A DNA stretch of 64,000 nt from a bacterium (GCA_030427205.1 JAUHXC010000002.1:62001-126000); one strand, 5' to 3'. Positions 52,419 through 61,687 are shown, counted from the stretch's first letter. A program made the numbers and translations. The notes: generated by a model not told the origin, from the letters alone.

Positions 52419-54398
52419 ATGCGCAGCCGACTCATCTTCTCGCTGTTGATCGCACTCGTGCCGCTCGGTATCGCCGGGACGGGTTCGGCGCAACCACCTG
52501 CGGAACAACCGGTTGTGCCGGCCGCCGCGCCCGAGGCCGGTGCCGGGTCGGTCGAGGTCGCCGACGGGTCCATCGCGCTCGACGCCGGGGCCCGCGGCTA
52601 CCGCGACCTGATCGCGCTCTGGCACAATCGACGGGCCGCTCTGCCCGATGACGCCGAAGGGGCCGCCGAACAGCTCGAGCGGATCACCCGCGCCGCCCAC
52701 GAGGCGGGGATTCGGCGCCTGGATCCGTTCGGCATCGCTCTGCTCCGTGAGGCGGAGGCTGCGTCGGCGGCTGGGCGCCATGGAGAAGCCGCGCGCCTGA
52801 TCGACAAGGCGGAGCAGCTCGCACCCGGTCTGCCGGAGATCCATGATGCGCGGGCGTCACTCGCGCTGGATGAAGCGCCCTGGGCCGTTCACAGCTGGAC
52901 CTCGCACTCCATCCGCGGGGTGCTCGCGCGGTTGGACGACTTTCAGCGGCGGCTTCTGCTGTTCGGCGATCTGGTCCTGATCGGACTGTTGATCGCCGGC
53001 CTCGCGGGCATCCTGTTCATCCTGGCTCAGCTGACCCGCTACGCGCTGCACATCTTCCACGATCTCGGGCAGTCCTTCCCGTCGACGATGCGCTTCGTAC
53101 TGCTCGCGGCGGTGCTCCTCGTCTTGGCTCTGCCATTGATCTATGGCTTCGGGCCGCTGCTGCTCGTATTCCCCGTCGCCGGCGTCCTGTGGAACTACCA
53201 GAGCACGAGCGAGCGGGCGCTGACGGCGACGCTCGTTCTGCTGCTCGGTATCAGCCCGTGGCTGCTGCGCGTGGGCGATCACCTCACCGAAGCGGGCACC
53301 GGTACGTCTCAGGCGCTGCACGCTCTCGGCCTGAACGCCGGCGACGCGCGAGCGATGGAGTCGGTCGAGGCGGCGGTGGCGCGCGACCCGGACGACTGGC
53401 AGGCGCACGCGGTGCTCGGCCTGGCCTACAAGCGTGTGGGTCGACTCGAAGATGCGCGGACGACGCTCGGCGCCGCTGCCGGCGCCGTCGACGACGAGAG
53501 CAGCGAGGCCTCAGCGGCCGCGATCTACAACAACCTGGGCAACGTGCTCTTCGCCCTCGGCTACGAAGGCGGGGCCGAAGAGGCGTACCAGAAGGCCCGT
53601 CGGCGGGCCCGTGACGCGCCCGAGCCGCCGTTCAATCTTCATCGGTTGTATCGCCGCGCCGGTAAGGCAGACGAGGCCGAGACGGCGATTCAGCAGGCGT
53701 CGGCGATCGACGCACAACTCATCGCCGCGTGGAGCCAGGACGACGACCCCAGCGTCAACCGCTACGTGATCGACATGGAACTCCCGGCATCCGCGCTCAT
53801 CGGGCGGGCGATGATGGATGTCCTGGCCGATACCCCTCTGGCGCGGCGCAGCTGGGTCGTGCTCGCCGGGCCGGTGCCCGAGATGACGGCGCCGCTCGCT
53901 GCCCTCGTGACCCTGGCCCTCTTTGCCATCCTCGGTCGTTTGCGCTCACGCATGCGGCTGACGTGGCCTTGTGTACGCTGTGCCCGGCCTGCACCCCACA
54001 ACATGAGCGGCGGACCGCCGGCTCATCCGCAGTGCGAACAGTGCGTCAATCTCTTCGTGCGCAACATCCCGGTCGATCGGCGGGTCCGTTTCCAGAAAGA
54101 GCAGACCGTTGCGCGCTATGCGTCGCTCCGCCGCTGGGGCACCCGCGGTCTGGGGCTGTTGGTGCCGGGCACCGTCGATCTGGTGAGGGGTAATCCGTTG
54201 CGCGGCGCGGCGATGGTCGCGGCGACGACGGTCCTGGCCATCTGGCTGATCTTCCCCGACGGGCTGTTGATCGAGCCCGTGACGTTCGGCGCCGACCACG
54301 AGGCTGTGCCGGTCGGGCGATATCTCCTGGGTGTCGGCCTGATCGGTCTCTGGGTCGGCAGCGCGGTGCGCGCCGTGCGCTGGAAGGAGCGAGCCTGA
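52419..54398 (+). CDS. Multi-spanning membrane protein with TPR and zinc-ribbon-like end
   Basis: 659 residues from ATG 52419. Signal peptide to about residue 25 (GSAQ), a helical periplasmic part and several transmembrane segments around 185-290. A TPR block follows (WQAHAVLGLAYKRVGRLEDA, IYNNLGNVLFALGYEGGAEE). Further membrane helices then bracket a four-Cys ribbon (CVRCARPAP ... CEQCVNLFV). It overlaps the DUF4388 gene by one base (TGATG). The mix recalls other uncharacterised Myxococcota membrane TPR proteins; role unknown. Confidence 0.7.
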   Translation: MRSRLIFSLLIALVPLGIAGTGSAQPPAEQPVVPAAAPEAGAGSVEVADGSIALDAGARGYRDLIALWHNRRAALPDDAEGAAEQLERITRAAHEAGIRRLDPFGIALLREAEAASAAGRHGEAARLIDKAEQLAPGLPEIHDARASLALDEAPWAVHSWTSHSIRGVLARLDDFQRRLLLFGDLVLIGLLIAGLAGILFILAQLTRYALHIFHDLGQSFPSTMRFVLLAAVLLVLALPLIYGFGPLLLVFPVAGVLWNYQSTSERALTATLVLLLGISPWLLRVGDHLTEAGTGTSQALHALGLNAGDARAMESVEAAVARDPDDWQAHAVLGLAYKRVGRLEDARTTLGAAAGAVDDESSEASAAAIYNNLGNVLFALGYEGGAEEAYQKARRRARDAPEPPFNLHRLYRRAGKADEAETAIQQASAIDAQLIAAWSQDDDPSVNRYVIDMELPASALIGRAMMDVLADTPLARRSWVVLAGPVPEMTAPLAALVTLALFAILGRLRSRMRLTWPCVRCARPAPHNMSGGPPAHPQCEQCVNLFVRNIPVDRRVRFQKEQTVARYASLRRWGTRGLGLLVPGTVDLVRGNPLRGAAMVAATTVLAIWLIFPDGLLIEPVTFGADHEAVPVGRYLLGVGLIGLWVGSAVRAVRWKERA

Positions 54399-55585
54399 TG
54401 GCGCTGCAAGGCTCGCTGGCGGACTTCGGCATCGCCGAGATTCTGCAGCTGATAGGCAGTCAGCAGAAAACCGGCATCCTGCATGTGACCGGCGGGAGCT
54501 CGGCCGAAGAGGTCATGATCGCGTTCTCGTCGGGGCGCATCATCCGAACCGACGTCAACGGTCGCCACAAGCGGGACTTGCTGGGCCAGATGCTGGTGGC
54601 CGCCGGCGACGTCTCCCGTGAGCAGCTCGCCGTGGCGCTCAAGAGCCAGAAGAAGTCGCTCAAGCGCATCGGCGACATTCTCGTCGAAATGCAGGTGATC
54701 GGCCGGGAGACGGTCAATGAGCTCGCTGACCTGCAAACCCGGGAGACGCTCTACCGCCTGTTCGAATGGAAGTCCGGCCAGTACCGCTTCGAGAGCAAGC
54801 CGCCGAACTTCACTCGCCCGTCCGGACGCCCCATCTCGTCGGAGAGCCTTCTCATGGAAGGCTTTCGAATGCTCGACGAGTGGCCGCTCATCCGGGCTCG
54901 CATCAACAACTACTCGGTGGTCTTCCGGCCACTCGACAAGGCCCGCGAACTCGATGACCAGGGCAAGGCGCTCGAGCGGGTGCTCGACGACGCATTCTCC
55001 GAGTTCGGCGGCGGCGGCGGCATCGACGAGTTCTCGTTCGACGACTCGCTGTCTGGCGGTAGCGGTGGTCTGGGCGACGAGGAACGCAAAATCCTCGGCC
55101 TGGTCGATGGGCAACGGGATGTCTATCAGATCATCGATCTGAGCCGTCTCGGCGAGTTCGAGACGTGCAAGGCTCTGTTGACGTTGCTCAACGAGGAGTA
55201 CATCGAGCCGACGAAGGTCAAGCGGGCGCTCGAATCTCCGGTGCGCCACCGGTCGGTGAACGCGCGCCGCTTCGCTCTGCGCATCATCGTCAACGGCACG
55301 CTCCTGCTGGCCATCGTCTTCGGCGTCTTGTTCATGCCCCGTTCGCGGATCGAGCTGCACCGCAACGCACAGCAGGTCGCCAACGAGGCCCAGACCCGGT
55401 TGCGGGCCAACCGCCTGGTCGCGATCGCGACGGCCCTCGAGGTCTTCCGGGTCGAGAACGGACGCTATCCGGCCAAGCTGGCAGTCCTGGTCGAGAAGGG
55501 CCTCATCACGCCCGAAACCTTGCAGTTGCCGGGCGAAGTCGCTATCCGCTACCTGAGCATCGGCACCGACTACGACCTGCGCTGA
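54398..55585 (+). CDS. DUF4388 (PATAN-type) protein with C-terminal membrane anchor
   Basis: 395 residues. The N-terminal DUF4388/PATAN region (MALQGSLADFGIAEILQLIG, TGILHVTGG, FSSGRIIRTD) is followed by a helical region (KSLKRIGDILVEMQVIG) that resembles the MshEN/GspE N-terminal type. A Gly/Ser linker follows, then a second helical domain and a transmembrane segment near residue 300 (IIVNGTLLLAIVFGVLFM). The last 60 residues resemble a pilin-like tail (RLVAIATALEVFRVENGRYPA). In Myxococcota DUF4388 proteins accompany gliding and signalling systems. One-base overlap with the upstream TPR gene. Confidence 0.85.
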   Translation: MALQGSLADFGIAEILQLIGSQQKTGILHVTGGSSAEEVMIAFSSGRIIRTDVNGRHKRDLLGQMLVAAGDVSREQLAVALKSQKKSLKRIGDILVEMQVIGRETVNELADLQTRETLYRLFEWKSGQYRFESKPPNFTRPSGRPISSESLLMEGFRMLDEWPLIRARINNYSVVFRPLDKARELDDQGKALERVLDDAFSEFGGGGGIDEFSFDDSLSGGSGGLGDEERKILGLVDGQRDVYQIIDLSRLGEFETCKALLTLLNEEYIEPTKVKRALESPVRHRSVNARRFALRIIVNGTLLLAIVFGVLFMPRSRIELHRNAQQVANEAQTRLRANRLVAIATALEVFRVENGRYPAKLAVLVEKGLITPETLQLPGEVAIRYLSIGTDYDLR

Positions 55586-55639
55586 GCCGCTGAGTCGCTG
55601 TTGGCGTCCGCCATCGGCAGCACCCCCGAGAGAAGAGGT

Positions 55640-56632
55640 ATGCGATTGAGTCAGGCCGATCTGCGCCACAGCGTGGTCCTCGAAGTGCCCGAGGGCAAGA
55701 TGGTCACCGCAGGGCTTTGGGGCCCACAGGACGCCCACCGACGCCTGCTCGAACGGCGGTTGAAGGTGCGCTTGTCTGCCCGCGGCCGGCAGCTCACCAT
55801 CGCTGGCGGCCCAGACCGGGTGCCCTTCGCCGAGCGCGTCGTTCGTGAGCTCATGTCGCTCGTTCGCAGCGGTCAGAACCTCTTCCTCAACGACATCGAG
55901 CAAGTGGTCAAGCTGTTGGAGGGCGATGGCGATGTGAGCGTCGGTGAGCTGCGGGCACAGACGTTGACGGTGACCCACGATCGGCGGGCCGTCAGCCCCA
56001 AGAGCCCCAACCAGCAGGCGTACATCGACGCGATGGAGCAGCACGATCTCGTCTTCGCCGTCGGGCCGGCCGGCACGGGCAAGACCTATCTGGCCATGGC
56101 AGCAGCGGTGGCTGCATTGCGGGCTCAGGCCGTCAAGAGAATCATCCTGACCCGCCCCGCCGTGGAGGCAGGCGAGCGGCTGGGCTTCCTGCCCGGCTCG
56201 CTCGTGGAGAAGGTCAACCCCTACTTGCGGCCGTTGTACGACGCGATGTTCGACCTGATGGGCATCGAGCAGGCGACCAAGCTCGTCGAGAACCGGACGA
56301 TCGAGGTCGCGCCTTTGGCGTTCATGCGCGGGCGGACGCTGAACCATGCCTTCGTCATTCTCGACGAGGCACAGAATACCACCCGCGAACAGATGAAGAT
56401 GTTCCTCACCCGCTTGGGCTTTTCGGCTCAGGCCGTCGTGACGGGCGACATGACTCAGGTCGATCTGGACCGCGGGCAACAGAGCGGCCTGCGCCACGCC
56501 ATCGGCATCCTGGAGGGTCTGGAGGGCATCGGCATCGCCCGCTTGACCCCGGTCGACGTGGTGCGACACAAGCTGGTGCGCGCCATCGTTCAGGCGTATG
56601 ACCGCGATGCCGAGGCCAAGAGCGCGCGATGA
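55640..56632 (+). CDS. phoH: PhoH-family ATPase
   Basis: 330 residues from ATG 55640 (GAGAGAAGAGG upstream). An N-terminal KH-like domain (to about 115) precedes the PhoH ATPase core with Walker [28 protein letters not shown], Walker [10 protein letters not shown] and TGDMTQVDL. PhoH (YbeZ) is an RNA-helicase-like ATPase that works with YbeY. The ybeY gene follows with an ATGA overlap, the same order as in most bacteria. Confidence 0.93.
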   Translation: MRLSQADLRHSVVLEVPEGKMVTAGLWGPQDAHRRLLERRLKVRLSARGRQLTIAGGPDRVPFAERVVRELMSLVRSGQNLFLNDIEQVVKLLEGDGDVSVGELRAQTLTVTHDRRAVSPKSPNQQAYIDAMEQHDLVFAVGPAGTGKTYLAMAAAVAALRAQAVKRIILTRPAVEAGERLGFLPGSLVEKVNPYLRPLYDAMFDLMGIEQATKLVENRTIEVAPLAFMRGRTLNHAFVILDEAQNTTREQMKMFLTRLGFSAQAVVTGDMTQVDLDRGQQSGLRHAIGILEGLEGIGIARLTPVDVVRHKLVRAIVQAYDRDAEAKSAR

Positions 56633-57138
56633 TCTCGATTCTGCAGCGGCCCTCGGTTCGCGGGCGTCTGCCGGTGCGCACCCTCCGCCGTCGAGCTCAG
56701 CGCCTCTTGGAGATGCTGGGTCGAGTCGATGCCGATCTGGTCATCGTATTGACCGACGACCCCGAGATTCGGGCGCTCAACCGAGACTACCGCGGCAAGG
56801 ACGAGCCGACGGACGTCCTGAGCTTCGCCCAGGACGAGGGCGAGTCGATGCCGTTGCCGCCGGGCGTGGCGCCCCAGCTCGGCGACGTCGTCATCAGCCT
56901 CGATACGGCAGCGCGTCAGGTCGACGACGGTGCCTTGCCGCGGCTGTGGAGGCCTCTGGGTGTCGAGTCCCCGCCGCCGTGGTATTTGATGGACGAGGTG
57001 ACGTTCCTGATGGTGCACGGGGTGCTGCACCTGCTGGGGCACGATCATATGGACGAGGCCGATGCGGCGCAGATGTACGCCGAGGAGGCGCGCCTCTTGC
57101 CGCGCCTGCTCAGGCGGAGAGCTGCAAGAAGCGCTTGA
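56629..57138 (+). CDS. ybeY: Endoribonuclease YbeY
   Basis: 169 residues from the ATG overlapping the phoH stop. Zinc motif HGVLHLLGHDH near residue 127, preceded by TDVLSFAQDEGE and LGDVVISLD. YbeY acts in 16S rRNA maturation and ribosome quality control. An Arg/Ala-rich C-terminus overlaps the convergent AAR-like gene by 29 bases. Slightly longer than the E. coli protein because of an insertion between the beta strands (SLDTAARQVDDGALPRLWRP). Confidence 0.93.
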   Translation: MISILQRPSVRGRLPVRTLRRRAQRLLEMLGRVDADLVIVLTDDPEIRALNRDYRGKDEPTDVLSFAQDEGESMPLPPGVAPQLGDVVISLDTAARQVDDGALPRLWRPLGVESPPPWYLMDEVTFLMVHGVLHLLGHDHMDEADAAQMYAEEARLLPRLLRRRAARSA

Positions 57139-58168
57139 GCCGTTGGGCGGGAACCGGCCGACCGTACTCGTGAAGCCGATCGATCGAGAAGCCATGCTCG
57201 CTCGCGAGGTTGGCGAGCATGCCCAGGCGTTCGCCGGGGACTTTGCGGCCGACGCTGCACACTGAGGTATCCTCCGCGAGCGCCATCAGCATCGGCTCGG
57301 CGAAGCAGGCGAAGATATGTCGGCTCTGCCCGGTGAACCAACCGTAGACCCGGCGCCAGGTGCCCCCGATGAGCGGCCGCGGCAGTCGCACGTACTCCCC
57401 ATCGAGCAGCAGGACGTCTGCCCGGCGGGAGCAGTCGTGCTCAACGTCTTGCGGCGCAGCCACATCGACGACGACGCTGCCGCTGGGGATCGAAGACAGA
57501 GGAATACGGCCTCCCGTGCTCGATGCCGCGACCAGGATCCGCCCGGGGCCCAGGACCTGACCGACGTCGTCGACGAACCGGATCCGTCCATGGTGGGCGG
57601 CTTGCAGTCGACGGGCGAGTGCCTGCAATGGGCGCGGTGGCCGGTCGGTGACGATGTCGACGGTCTCACCGCGGCTCGCGAGCGCTTCGAGGATCGCGTT
57701 GGCGACCGGACCCGGTGGACCGAGCAGGCCGATCGGCGCGCGTCGATGATCGAGCCGGCGGATCTGGGCGATGCTTTCCACCGCGGCCAGCGCGGTGAAG
57801 CCGTTGCCTGTCGAGACCGGGCACGGCGCCGTGCGGGCGACCGCCTTGCCCTGGCCGCCGATCATCGCAGCGACTGCGCCCAGCCCGACGACCCCCGCCC
57901 CCTGACGATGACAGAGCTCGACCGCGGCGCTGATGGCCGCGACCCCTACGTCCTGATCGCCGAGCAGCTGGTCGGGCAGAAACGGCACCGCCGCCACTAT
58001 GCCCGTCACGCGTCGACCGAAGGGATCGTCGAGGTGGATCCGAGCGAACGGCCGGGCAGGGGAGCGGGACGAATGCCGACTGACGACCAGCGGCGGATCG
58101 AGCCATCGCACCCCCAACAATCGCTGCTGCAACGGCGTCAGGGGGTGAGCGACGAAGCCGAACTGCAT
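57110..58168 (-). CDS. Long-chain acyl-ACP reductase-like protein (AAR-like)
   Basis: 352 residues, close to the 340 of cyanobacterial acyl-ACP reductase. Similarity runs along the whole chain: an STGN region (119-122) equivalent to the TTGN/TA motif, a glycine-rich nucleotide loop LGPPGPVANA (149-158), and a C-terminal block HIFACFAEPMLMAL with Cys288 at the place of the catalytic Cys. SVGRKVPGERLGML and EHGF follow. AAR uses NADPH to turn acyl-ACP into fatty aldehyde. The gene starts one base inside the stop of an acyl carrier protein gene (TAATG), so substrate carrier and reductase are made together. No aldehyde-deformylating oxygenase is nearby. Assignment is by recollected motifs, not alignment. 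Confidence 0.65.
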   Translation of the reverse strand: MQFGFVAHPLTPLQQRLLGVRWLDPPLVVSRHSSRSPARPFARIHLDDPFGRRVTGIVAAVPFLPDQLLGDQDVGVAAISAAVELCHRQGAGVVGLGAVAAMIGGQGKAVARTAPCPVSTGNGFTALAAVESIAQIRRLDHRRAPIGLLGPPGPVANAILEALASRGETVDIVTDRPPRPLQALARRLQAAHHGRIRFVDDVGQVLGPGRILVAASSTGGRIPLSSIPSGSVVVDVAAPQDVEHDCSRRADVLLLDGEYVRLPRPLIGGTWRRVYGWFTGQSRHIFACFAEPMLMALAEDTSVCSVGRKVPGERLGMLANLASEHGFSIDRLHEYGRPVPAQRLKRFLQLSA

Positions 58169-58578
58169 TACGCCTTGACGGGTGTGCCCTTCTCGGCGAG
58201 CAGGCGCTCGACGAGGTAGACGAAGGTCTGCACCCGGAACAGACGCGGAATGTCGTTGGCCGTCAGCCCAGGCTGAATCTCGTCGGGGTCGACCTCTGGC
58301 ATGACCTCGCGCAGCTTGGCCAGAGCCTTCTCGGTCAGAACGCCGTCGACCTCGTACTCGCTGGGATCGATCCCCTCCTTGGTGGCTTCCTTGATGCCAT
58401 CCCGCGGGATCTTGATCTGGAATGCGTGTTCGAGCAGGTAGACGATCTCGAGCAGGTCCAGGGATTCGGCCCCGAGGTCATCGAAGACCTTGGACTTCGG
58501 ACTGACCTCGTCGTCTTCGACCCCGAGGGCCTCGACGAATGCTTCGCGCACCTTCTCGAAGACGTCATCTCTGGTCAT
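58168..58578 (-). CDS. Dedicated acyl carrier protein
   Basis: 136 residues from ATG 58578. Four-helix ACP with the phosphopantetheine site DDLGAESLDLLEIV; the modified residue would be Ser39 (usual DSL is ESL here). ACPs are normally 75-90 residues. This one has an extra 50-residue C-terminus (PEVDPDEIQPGLTANDIPRL ... YLVERLLAEKG), which could be a docking region for the coupled reductase. It is not beside fatty-acid synthase genes, so it is probably a pathway-specific carrier. Confidence 0.85.
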   Translation of the reverse strand: MTRDDVFEKVREAFVEALGVEDDEVSPKSKVFDDLGAESLDLLEIVYLLEHAFQIKIPRDGIKEATKEGIDPSEYEVDGVLTEKALAKLREVMPEVDPDEIQPGLTANDIPRLFRVQTFVYLVERLLAEKGTPVKA

Positions 58579-58695
58579 CAACTCATTCCTCGTCGGACAC
58601 GGCTGTTTGGACGCAGTGGAAGGCCGAGCACCTCCCGAGCGCTCGGCGTCAGCATCATGTGACCCGCAAAGGGGCGAGATCAAGTAGAAACTCCG

Positions 58696-59079
58696 GTGGA
58701 GACCCCCTATGCTCGCGACGTTGTGAAGACGCCCATTCGCATACTGATCGTCGATGACGACGCTGAGATCAGGGAGTACCTCGAGTTGGCTCTGAGCGGC
58801 CCCGGCGCGGCGGTCAGCTCTGCGGCATCCGTGGTGGATGTGCCCGACGAGCCCGCGTGTGATGTCGCGCTGGTCGATCTGCTGCTCGAGGGAGAAGAGA
58901 CCGGCGAGCCCCTGATCTCGCGCCTTGCCGAGCGCGGTGTACGGGTCGTCGTCATGACCGGCCTGTCGACCGATGCGCCGCCGGTCCGGCGAGCCCTCGC
59001 GGCCGGCGCAGCATCAGTTTTGCAGAAGCCCTTTACCCTGTCTGCCGTACGGTACGAACTGCTCGGGGCGGGCGCCTGA
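58696..59079 (+). CDS. Receiver-domain response regulator
   Basis: 127 residues from GTG 58696; GTG 58723 (KTPIRILIVDDD) is an equally good start and gives 118. CheY-like: acidic cluster in ILIVDDDAE, phospho-acceptor Asp in VALVDLLLEGEE, Thr in VVMTG, Lys in LQKPF. No output domain and no neighbouring kinase. It diverges from the acyl carrier protein gene and converges with rny. Confidence 0.82.
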   Translation: METPYARDVVKTPIRILIVDDDAEIREYLELALSGPGAAVSSAASVVDVPDEPACDVALVDLLLEGEETGEPLISRLAERGVRVVVMTGLSTDAPPVRRALAAGAASVLQKPFTLSAVRYELLGAGA

Positions 59080-59117
59080 TGCCGCGCGGCTGAAGCCGCC
59101 GGCGGGGCCGTAGCGCA

Positions 59118-60653
59118 TCACCGCGCGTACTGCACCGCGCGCGTACTGCGAATCACGACCACCCGGACGTCGCCCGCGCCGCTTTGCTCGCGCTCGATGC
59201 GACGCGCGATATCACGACAAAGCAGATCGGCGTCGCGATCCGAGAGCCGCGCATTGTCGACGAGCACCCGCACCTCGGACCCCGACTGCAGCGCGAAAAC
59301 CTGCTCGACGCCGTCGAACTCTGCCGCAAGCGCTTCGAGGTCGTCGAGCCGCTTGATCGACGCGGCGAGGTGCTCGCTGCGGGCGCCCGGCCGCGAGGCG
59401 GAGAGGGCGTTGGCGGCCGCGACGATGTGATCGAGCATGGACTCCTGGCGCGCGGGGTCTTCGTGAGCCAGGACCGCCTGCACGACAGCCTTGCTCTCGC
59501 CGTGCTTGCGGCACAGGGCCGCTCCGACCTCGGCATGATCGCCCTCGGTCTCGTGGTCGATCGCCTTGCCGATGTCGTGCAGCAGGCCGGCCCGGACTGC
59601 GGGCCTCGGCTTCAGGCCCAACTCGGCTGCGATCATGCCGGCGAGCGCACCGACTTCGATCGAGTGGCGCAGCACGTTCTGAGCGAAGCTGGTCACGTAG
59701 TGCAGCCGCCCCAGCGCCTTGATCAGCTCGGGGTGCAGCCCCGAAACCTCCAACTCCAGCGCGGCCTCTTCACCATGCCGCCGGACGACCTGATTCATCT
59801 CGTCGCGGGTCCGGTTGACGATCTCTTCGATGCGGGCGGGGTGAATGCGCCCGTCGGCCAGGAGCTTCTCCATCGCGAGGGCGCCGACCTCGCGTCGGAC
59901 CGGGTTGAACGAGCTGATCATGACGGCATCCGGCGTCTCGTCGATCACGACGTCACACCCGCTGGCCGCCTCGAAGGCGCGAATGTTCCGCCCCTCGCGG
60001 CCGATGATGCGCCCCTTCATGTCTTCGGCGGGTAGCGCGACCGCCCGCACCGTGCGGTCGGAGACGTGCTCGCTCGCGAACCGTTGAATCGCGGCGCTGA
60101 GAATCATGCGCGCGCGCTCTTCGGCGAGTTCGCGAGCCTCTTGCTCGATCGCGCGGATTCGGTCGATCGACGCGCGACGCGCATCCTCACCGACCTCCTC
60201 CATGAGCAGGTCTCGTGCTTCCTGCTGCGACAGTCCGGCGACCGCTTCGAGCCGTTCGCGCTGCTCCTCTACCGCGGCCTGAGACTCCTGCTCCTGCTCG
60301 TCGAGGCGGCGTTCCCGCCGGCCGATGTCCTTCTCCCGCCGACTGAGCTTGCGCTCCTGCTTGTTGAGCTCGGTGTCCCGCCCTTCGACGGTCTCCTCAC
60401 GCTTGCGCAGCTTCTCTTCGCGGGTCTTCAGATCGATGCGGCGCGACTCGATGTCCTCCTCGATCTGCGTGGTCAGCGCGTCGTACTCGGCGCGGGCGCT
60501 CTCTTCGGCTTCTCTGCGCGCGAGGGCGAGCGCCTCGGCAGACTCTCGGCGGACCCGCTCGATCTCCTCGGTCGGATCCTCGCGGCGCGAGAGCATGAGG
60601 CCGACAACTGCGCCGATGGCCAGGCCTACGAGGCCGGCGATGGCATACTCCAT
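59118..60653 (-). CDS. rny: Ribonuclease Y
   Basis: 511 residues from ATG 60653 (GAGGAG upstream). N-terminal transmembrane helix (AIAGLVGLAIGAVVGLML), a long coiled coil (25-165), a KH domain (GRIIGREGRNIRAFE) and an HD hydrolase domain (AGLLHDIGKAIDHE). RNase Y starts mRNA decay at the membrane. Many Proteobacteria use RNase E; its presence fits a deep-branching delta-type lineage. The ATG shares one base with the stop of the cyclo-ligase gene upstream. Confidence 0.95.
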   Translation of the reverse strand: MEYAIAGLVGLAIGAVVGLMLSRREDPTEEIERVRRESAEALALARREAEESARAEYDALTTQIEEDIESRRIDLKTREEKLRKREETVEGRDTELNKQERKLSRREKDIGRRERRLDEQEQESQAAVEEQRERLEAVAGLSQQEARDLLMEEVGEDARRASIDRIRAIEQEARELAEERARMILSAAIQRFASEHVSDRTVRAVALPAEDMKGRIIGREGRNIRAFEAASGCDVVIDETPDAVMISSFNPVRREVGALAMEKLLADGRIHPARIEEIVNRTRDEMNQVVRRHGEEAALELEVSGLHPELIKALGRLHYVTSFAQNVLRHSIEVGALAGMIAAELGLKPRPAVRAGLLHDIGKAIDHETEGDHAEVGAALCRKHGESKAVVQAVLAHEDPARQESMLDHIVAAANALSASRPGARSEHLAASIKRLDDLEALAAEFDGVEQVFALQSGSEVRVLVDNARLSDRDADLLCRDIARRIEREQSGAGDVRVVVIRSTRAVQYAR

Positions 60654-61261
60654 CAGACTTGGGACTCCTCGGTGTCGAAGTTGAGTACCCCGCGCTCGGT
60701 CACCACCGCAGCGACCGGCATGTCCCACGGGGCGCGGGGCAGGCGGTCGGTGCGCTGGCACTCGAAGCAGACGCCGATGGCACGGATCTGCGTCTGGGCG
60801 AGGGTTCGGTCGTAGTGCCCGCCTCCGAGACCGAGGCGGACCCCCGCGTCGTCGAATGCGACGCCGGGGACCAAGAGCAGGTCGCCCGGACCGAGCGGAC
60901 TGCTCGGGCCCTGGGGCTCGGGCAGGCCATTGCGATGGATGTTCCACGCGTTCGGCCGGACGAAGCTGAGGGGGCTGTCGGCGGCCGCGATACGGGCGTA
61001 GAGCAGGGGCTTGTCTGCCTGACGGGCCACCGTTTCGAGCAACGTCAGATCGACCTCGCCGTCGAAGGCCCGATACATCGCGACGCGCCGGGCGCGGGCG
61101 AAGGCGTCCGCCTGGGCGATCGCGCGGACGATCGAGGCCTCCGCGTGGCGTCGACGATCACCCGACACGGCGCGGCGCTGTTGACGATAGTGGCGGCGCA
61201 ACGAAGCCCGGGCCGATTCAGCCCGCGTACCGACTGCTGAGATAGCGGACTCCGCGGGCAT
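60653..61261 (-). CDS. 5-formyltetrahydrofolate cyclo-ligase
   Basis: 202 residues from ATG 61261. The signature LVPGVAFDDAGVRLGLGGGHYDRTL gives the ATP/folate site (key part: GVRLGLGGGHYDR), with an N-terminal basic helix (ASLRRHYRQQRRAVS). It converts 5-formyl-THF to 5,10-methenyl-THF. A GTG at about residue 11 is an alternative start. Cyclo-ligase genes often follow 6S RNA; a promoter-like site lies 106 bases upstream, see the entry at 61367-61395. Confidence 0.9.
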   Translation of the reverse strand: MPAESAISAVGTRAESARASLRRHYRQQRRAVSGDRRRHAEASIVRAIAQADAFARARRVAMYRAFDGEVDLTLLETVARQADKPLLYARIAAADSPLSFVRPNAWNIHRNGLPEPQGPSSPLGPGDLLLVPGVAFDDAGVRLGLGGGHYDRTLAQTQIRAIGVCFECQRTDRLPRAPWDMPVAAVVTERGVLNFDTEESQV

Positions 61262-61366
61262 CGCGTCGGAACCAGGGGAAGGGAGGGGCTCGACGGCGCA
61301 CGGTCGGGCGGTGGACCACCGCTCGACGGCATCCTCGGGCTCTTCACGGGGTTGAATTGCGGCGGA

Positions 61367-61395
61367 GGTTATCGCGCCGGATCGCGAGGTGTCAA
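61367..61395 (-). promoter_or_regulatory. Sigma-70-type promoter upstream of the cyclo-ligase gene
   Basis: Minus strand: perfect TTGACA (61395-61390), spacer 16 and GATAAC (61373-61368), giving a start near 61361. The leader to the ATG at 61261 would be about 100 bases and contains a GC-rich hairpin (GCGGTGGTCCACCGC). Confidence 0.55.
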
Positions 61396-61480
61396 TGGGA
61401 AACTCGTCGTCGTTTCGGGTGTTTCCGGCTATCCGGGCCCTGCGCGGCCGCGCGCGGACATGTTGCTGGTCGTGATTCGC

Positions 61481-61508
61481 TTGACAGCCACGGCCGGAGT
61501 CGGATAAA
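61481..61508 (+). promoter_or_regulatory. Sigma-70-type promoter of the tRNA-Lys/tRNA-Glu unit
   Basis: TTGACA (61481-61486), 16-base spacer, GATAAA (61503-61508), ending 23 bases before the tRNA-Lys 5' end. Divergent from the cyclo-ligase promoter. Confidence 0.7.
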
Positions 61509-61531
61509 CACCCCCTCGCCGTCGAACCCGA

Positions 61532-61604
61532 GGGCTGTTAGCTCAATTGGTAGAGCAGCGGACTTTTAATCCGACGGTTCTGGGTTCGAATCCCAGGCGG
61601 CCCA
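61532..61604 (+). tRNA. tRNA-Lys (UUU)
   Basis: 73-base cloverleaf: acceptor GGGCTGT pairs with GCGGCCC (two G-U pairs), D arm GCTC-GAGC, anticodon loop CTTTTAA (anticodon TTT), T arm CTGGG-TTCGAAT-CCCAG, discriminator A. CCA is not encoded. Eight bases separate it from tRNA-Glu, so both should come from one transcript. Confidence 0.95.
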
Positions 61605-61612
61605 CATCGCGA

Positions 61613-61687
61613 GTCCCCATCGTCTAGTCTGGCCCAGGACACCGGCCTTTCAAGCCGGCGACGCGGGTTCAAATCCCGCTGGGGACG
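61613..61687 (+). tRNA. tRNA-Glu (UUC)
   Basis: 75-base cloverleaf: acceptor GTCCCCA with TGGGGAC, anticodon stem CCGGC/GCCGG around CTTTCAA (anticodon TTC), T arm GCGGG-TTCAAAT-CCCGC, discriminator G. CCA is not encoded. A strong terminator follows six bases downstream. Confidence 0.95.

Noticed and set aside
59080..59117. GC-rich hairpin between two convergent genes as terminator
   Set aside because: Stem GCGGCT/AGCCGC with two-base loop and no T-tract on either strand.
61190..61361. 6S RNA upstream of the cyclo-ligase gene
   Set aside because: Position and promoter are suggestive, but I could not fold a convincing closing stem and central bubble; an Infernal search with the 6S model would decide.
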